From positions 744,001-808,000 of the forward strand of contig NZ_CP017014.1 of NCBI RefSeq assembly GCF_001767395.1: 64,000 bases of DNA. Direction: 5' to 3'. Position numbers and translations under genes: made by a program. The DNA is from Rhodococcus sp. WMMA185. GTDB lineage: Bacteria > Actinomycetota > Actinomycetes > Mycobacteriales > Mycobacteriaceae. Numbering within the stretch: the stretch's first letter is position 1; each line of letters begins with the position of its first letter. Below the pieces are notes generated by a model that saw only the letters and a list, made by a program, of their open reading frames with translations, made no database searches and was not told the origin of the DNA. Shown one piece after another: positions 63,812 to 64,000 of this stretch.

Positions 63812-63850
63812 GGTGGGGTTGCCTTGCGGAAGACGCAGGGCAACCCCACC
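63812..63850 (+). terminator. Strong hairpin terminator after rpsQ
   Basis: A 17-bp stem pairs GGTGGGGTTGCCTTGCG (63812-63828) with CGCAGGGCAACCCCACC (63834-63850) around a 5-nt loop. Sixteen positions are Watson-Crick and one is G-U. It is followed by a mixed tract rather than a U-run, as is common for actinobacterial terminators. The remaining 150 bp to the window end hold no gene I can support. Confidence 0.8.
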
Positions 63851-64000
63851 GTTGTGCTCCCCGTCAGGGAGGCCCTTCCGTAGTTCATCTCGCCCGCCGG
63901 GGTGGTGCTCGCGGAGGGTACGGATACAGACCGCGCACGTCGGGTCGGAAATCTGCCGTGCATGACACGAGTGGTTGCTTGCCAATCGCTCGAGTCGGAA

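Noticed and set aside
63440-63985. Minus-strand open frame at the window end with a CxxC near its N-terminus
   Set aside because: Most of it is antisense to rpsQ, rpmC and the terminator hairpin. The short non-overlapping part shows no family.

Overview
The window is high-GC actinobacterial DNA and reads most naturally as a Rhodococcus or close relative (Nocardiaceae). The pointers are a complete mycofactocin locus with its partner flavoenzymes, type VII secretion-like small proteins, an AccA1/AccD1 leucine-catabolism operon of the mycobacterial type with a BkaR-like TetR regulator, frequent GTG starts, many 1- to 8-nt gene overlaps, and an actinobacterial S10 ribosomal operon. The assignment rests on protein recognition by eye. 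No database search was run.

Layout. (1) 1-15.6 kb: the 3' end of an ABC-2 permease, then the mycofactocin locus mftR(-)/mftA-B-C-D, two FadH/OYE-type flavoproteins flanking a mycofactocin-type SDR, then mftE-F-G. A roughly 3-kb insert at 8.9-11.8 kb separates the two mft blocks. It holds a secreted protein, a membrane protein and three type VII secretion-like genes. (2) 15.6-26.3 kb: a GAF-domain regulator, acetaldehyde dehydrogenase with its DUF779 partner, ethanolamine permease and EutB/EutC. These are followed by a HAD lipoprotein resembling phosphorylcholine phosphatase, an acyl-CoA synthetase and a small membrane protein. (3) 26.3-35.6 kb: a six-gene minus-strand operon (M24 hydrolase, ThDP enzyme, MHS transporter, glutamate/leucine-type dehydrogenase, succinate-semialdehyde-type ALDH, LhgO) with a divergent GntR gene. 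(4) 35.7-46.6 kb: BkaR-like TetR and the AccD1-AccA1-acyl-CoA dehydrogenase-MaoC-CitE operon, then an acetyl-CoA acetyltransferase and acetoacetyl-CoA synthetase. (5) 46.8-58.0 kb: a putative biosynthetic cluster. It has a methyltransferase and an amidase on the plus strand facing a tightly overlapped minus-strand set, papB-papA(pabAB)-papC-aurF-like. Behind that set lie a tandem-domain TetR gene and a three-gene DrrABC-like exporter. (6) 58.5-63.8 kb: the S10 ribosomal operon rpsJ to rpsQ, ending in a strong hairpin.

How it fits together. The mycofactocin genes build and recycle a peptide-derived redox cofactor used in alcohol oxidation. The next block makes acetaldehyde from ethanolamine and oxidises it, so the first 25 kb looks like a C2 alcohol/amine utilisation region. 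Region 4 can take isovaleryl-CoA to acetoacetate and acetyl-CoA and then reactivate the acetoacetate. Region 5 is the most novel part. Chorismate would go to 4-amino-4-deoxychorismate (PIKGT-type ADC synthase), then 4-amino-4-deoxyprephenate, then 4-aminophenylpyruvate. A diiron oxygenase with all seven AurF-type ligands in register could then oxidise the arylamine. No NRPS or PKS is present, so the end product is unknown. No CRISPR array, tRNA, rRNA, transposase or integrase was recognised.
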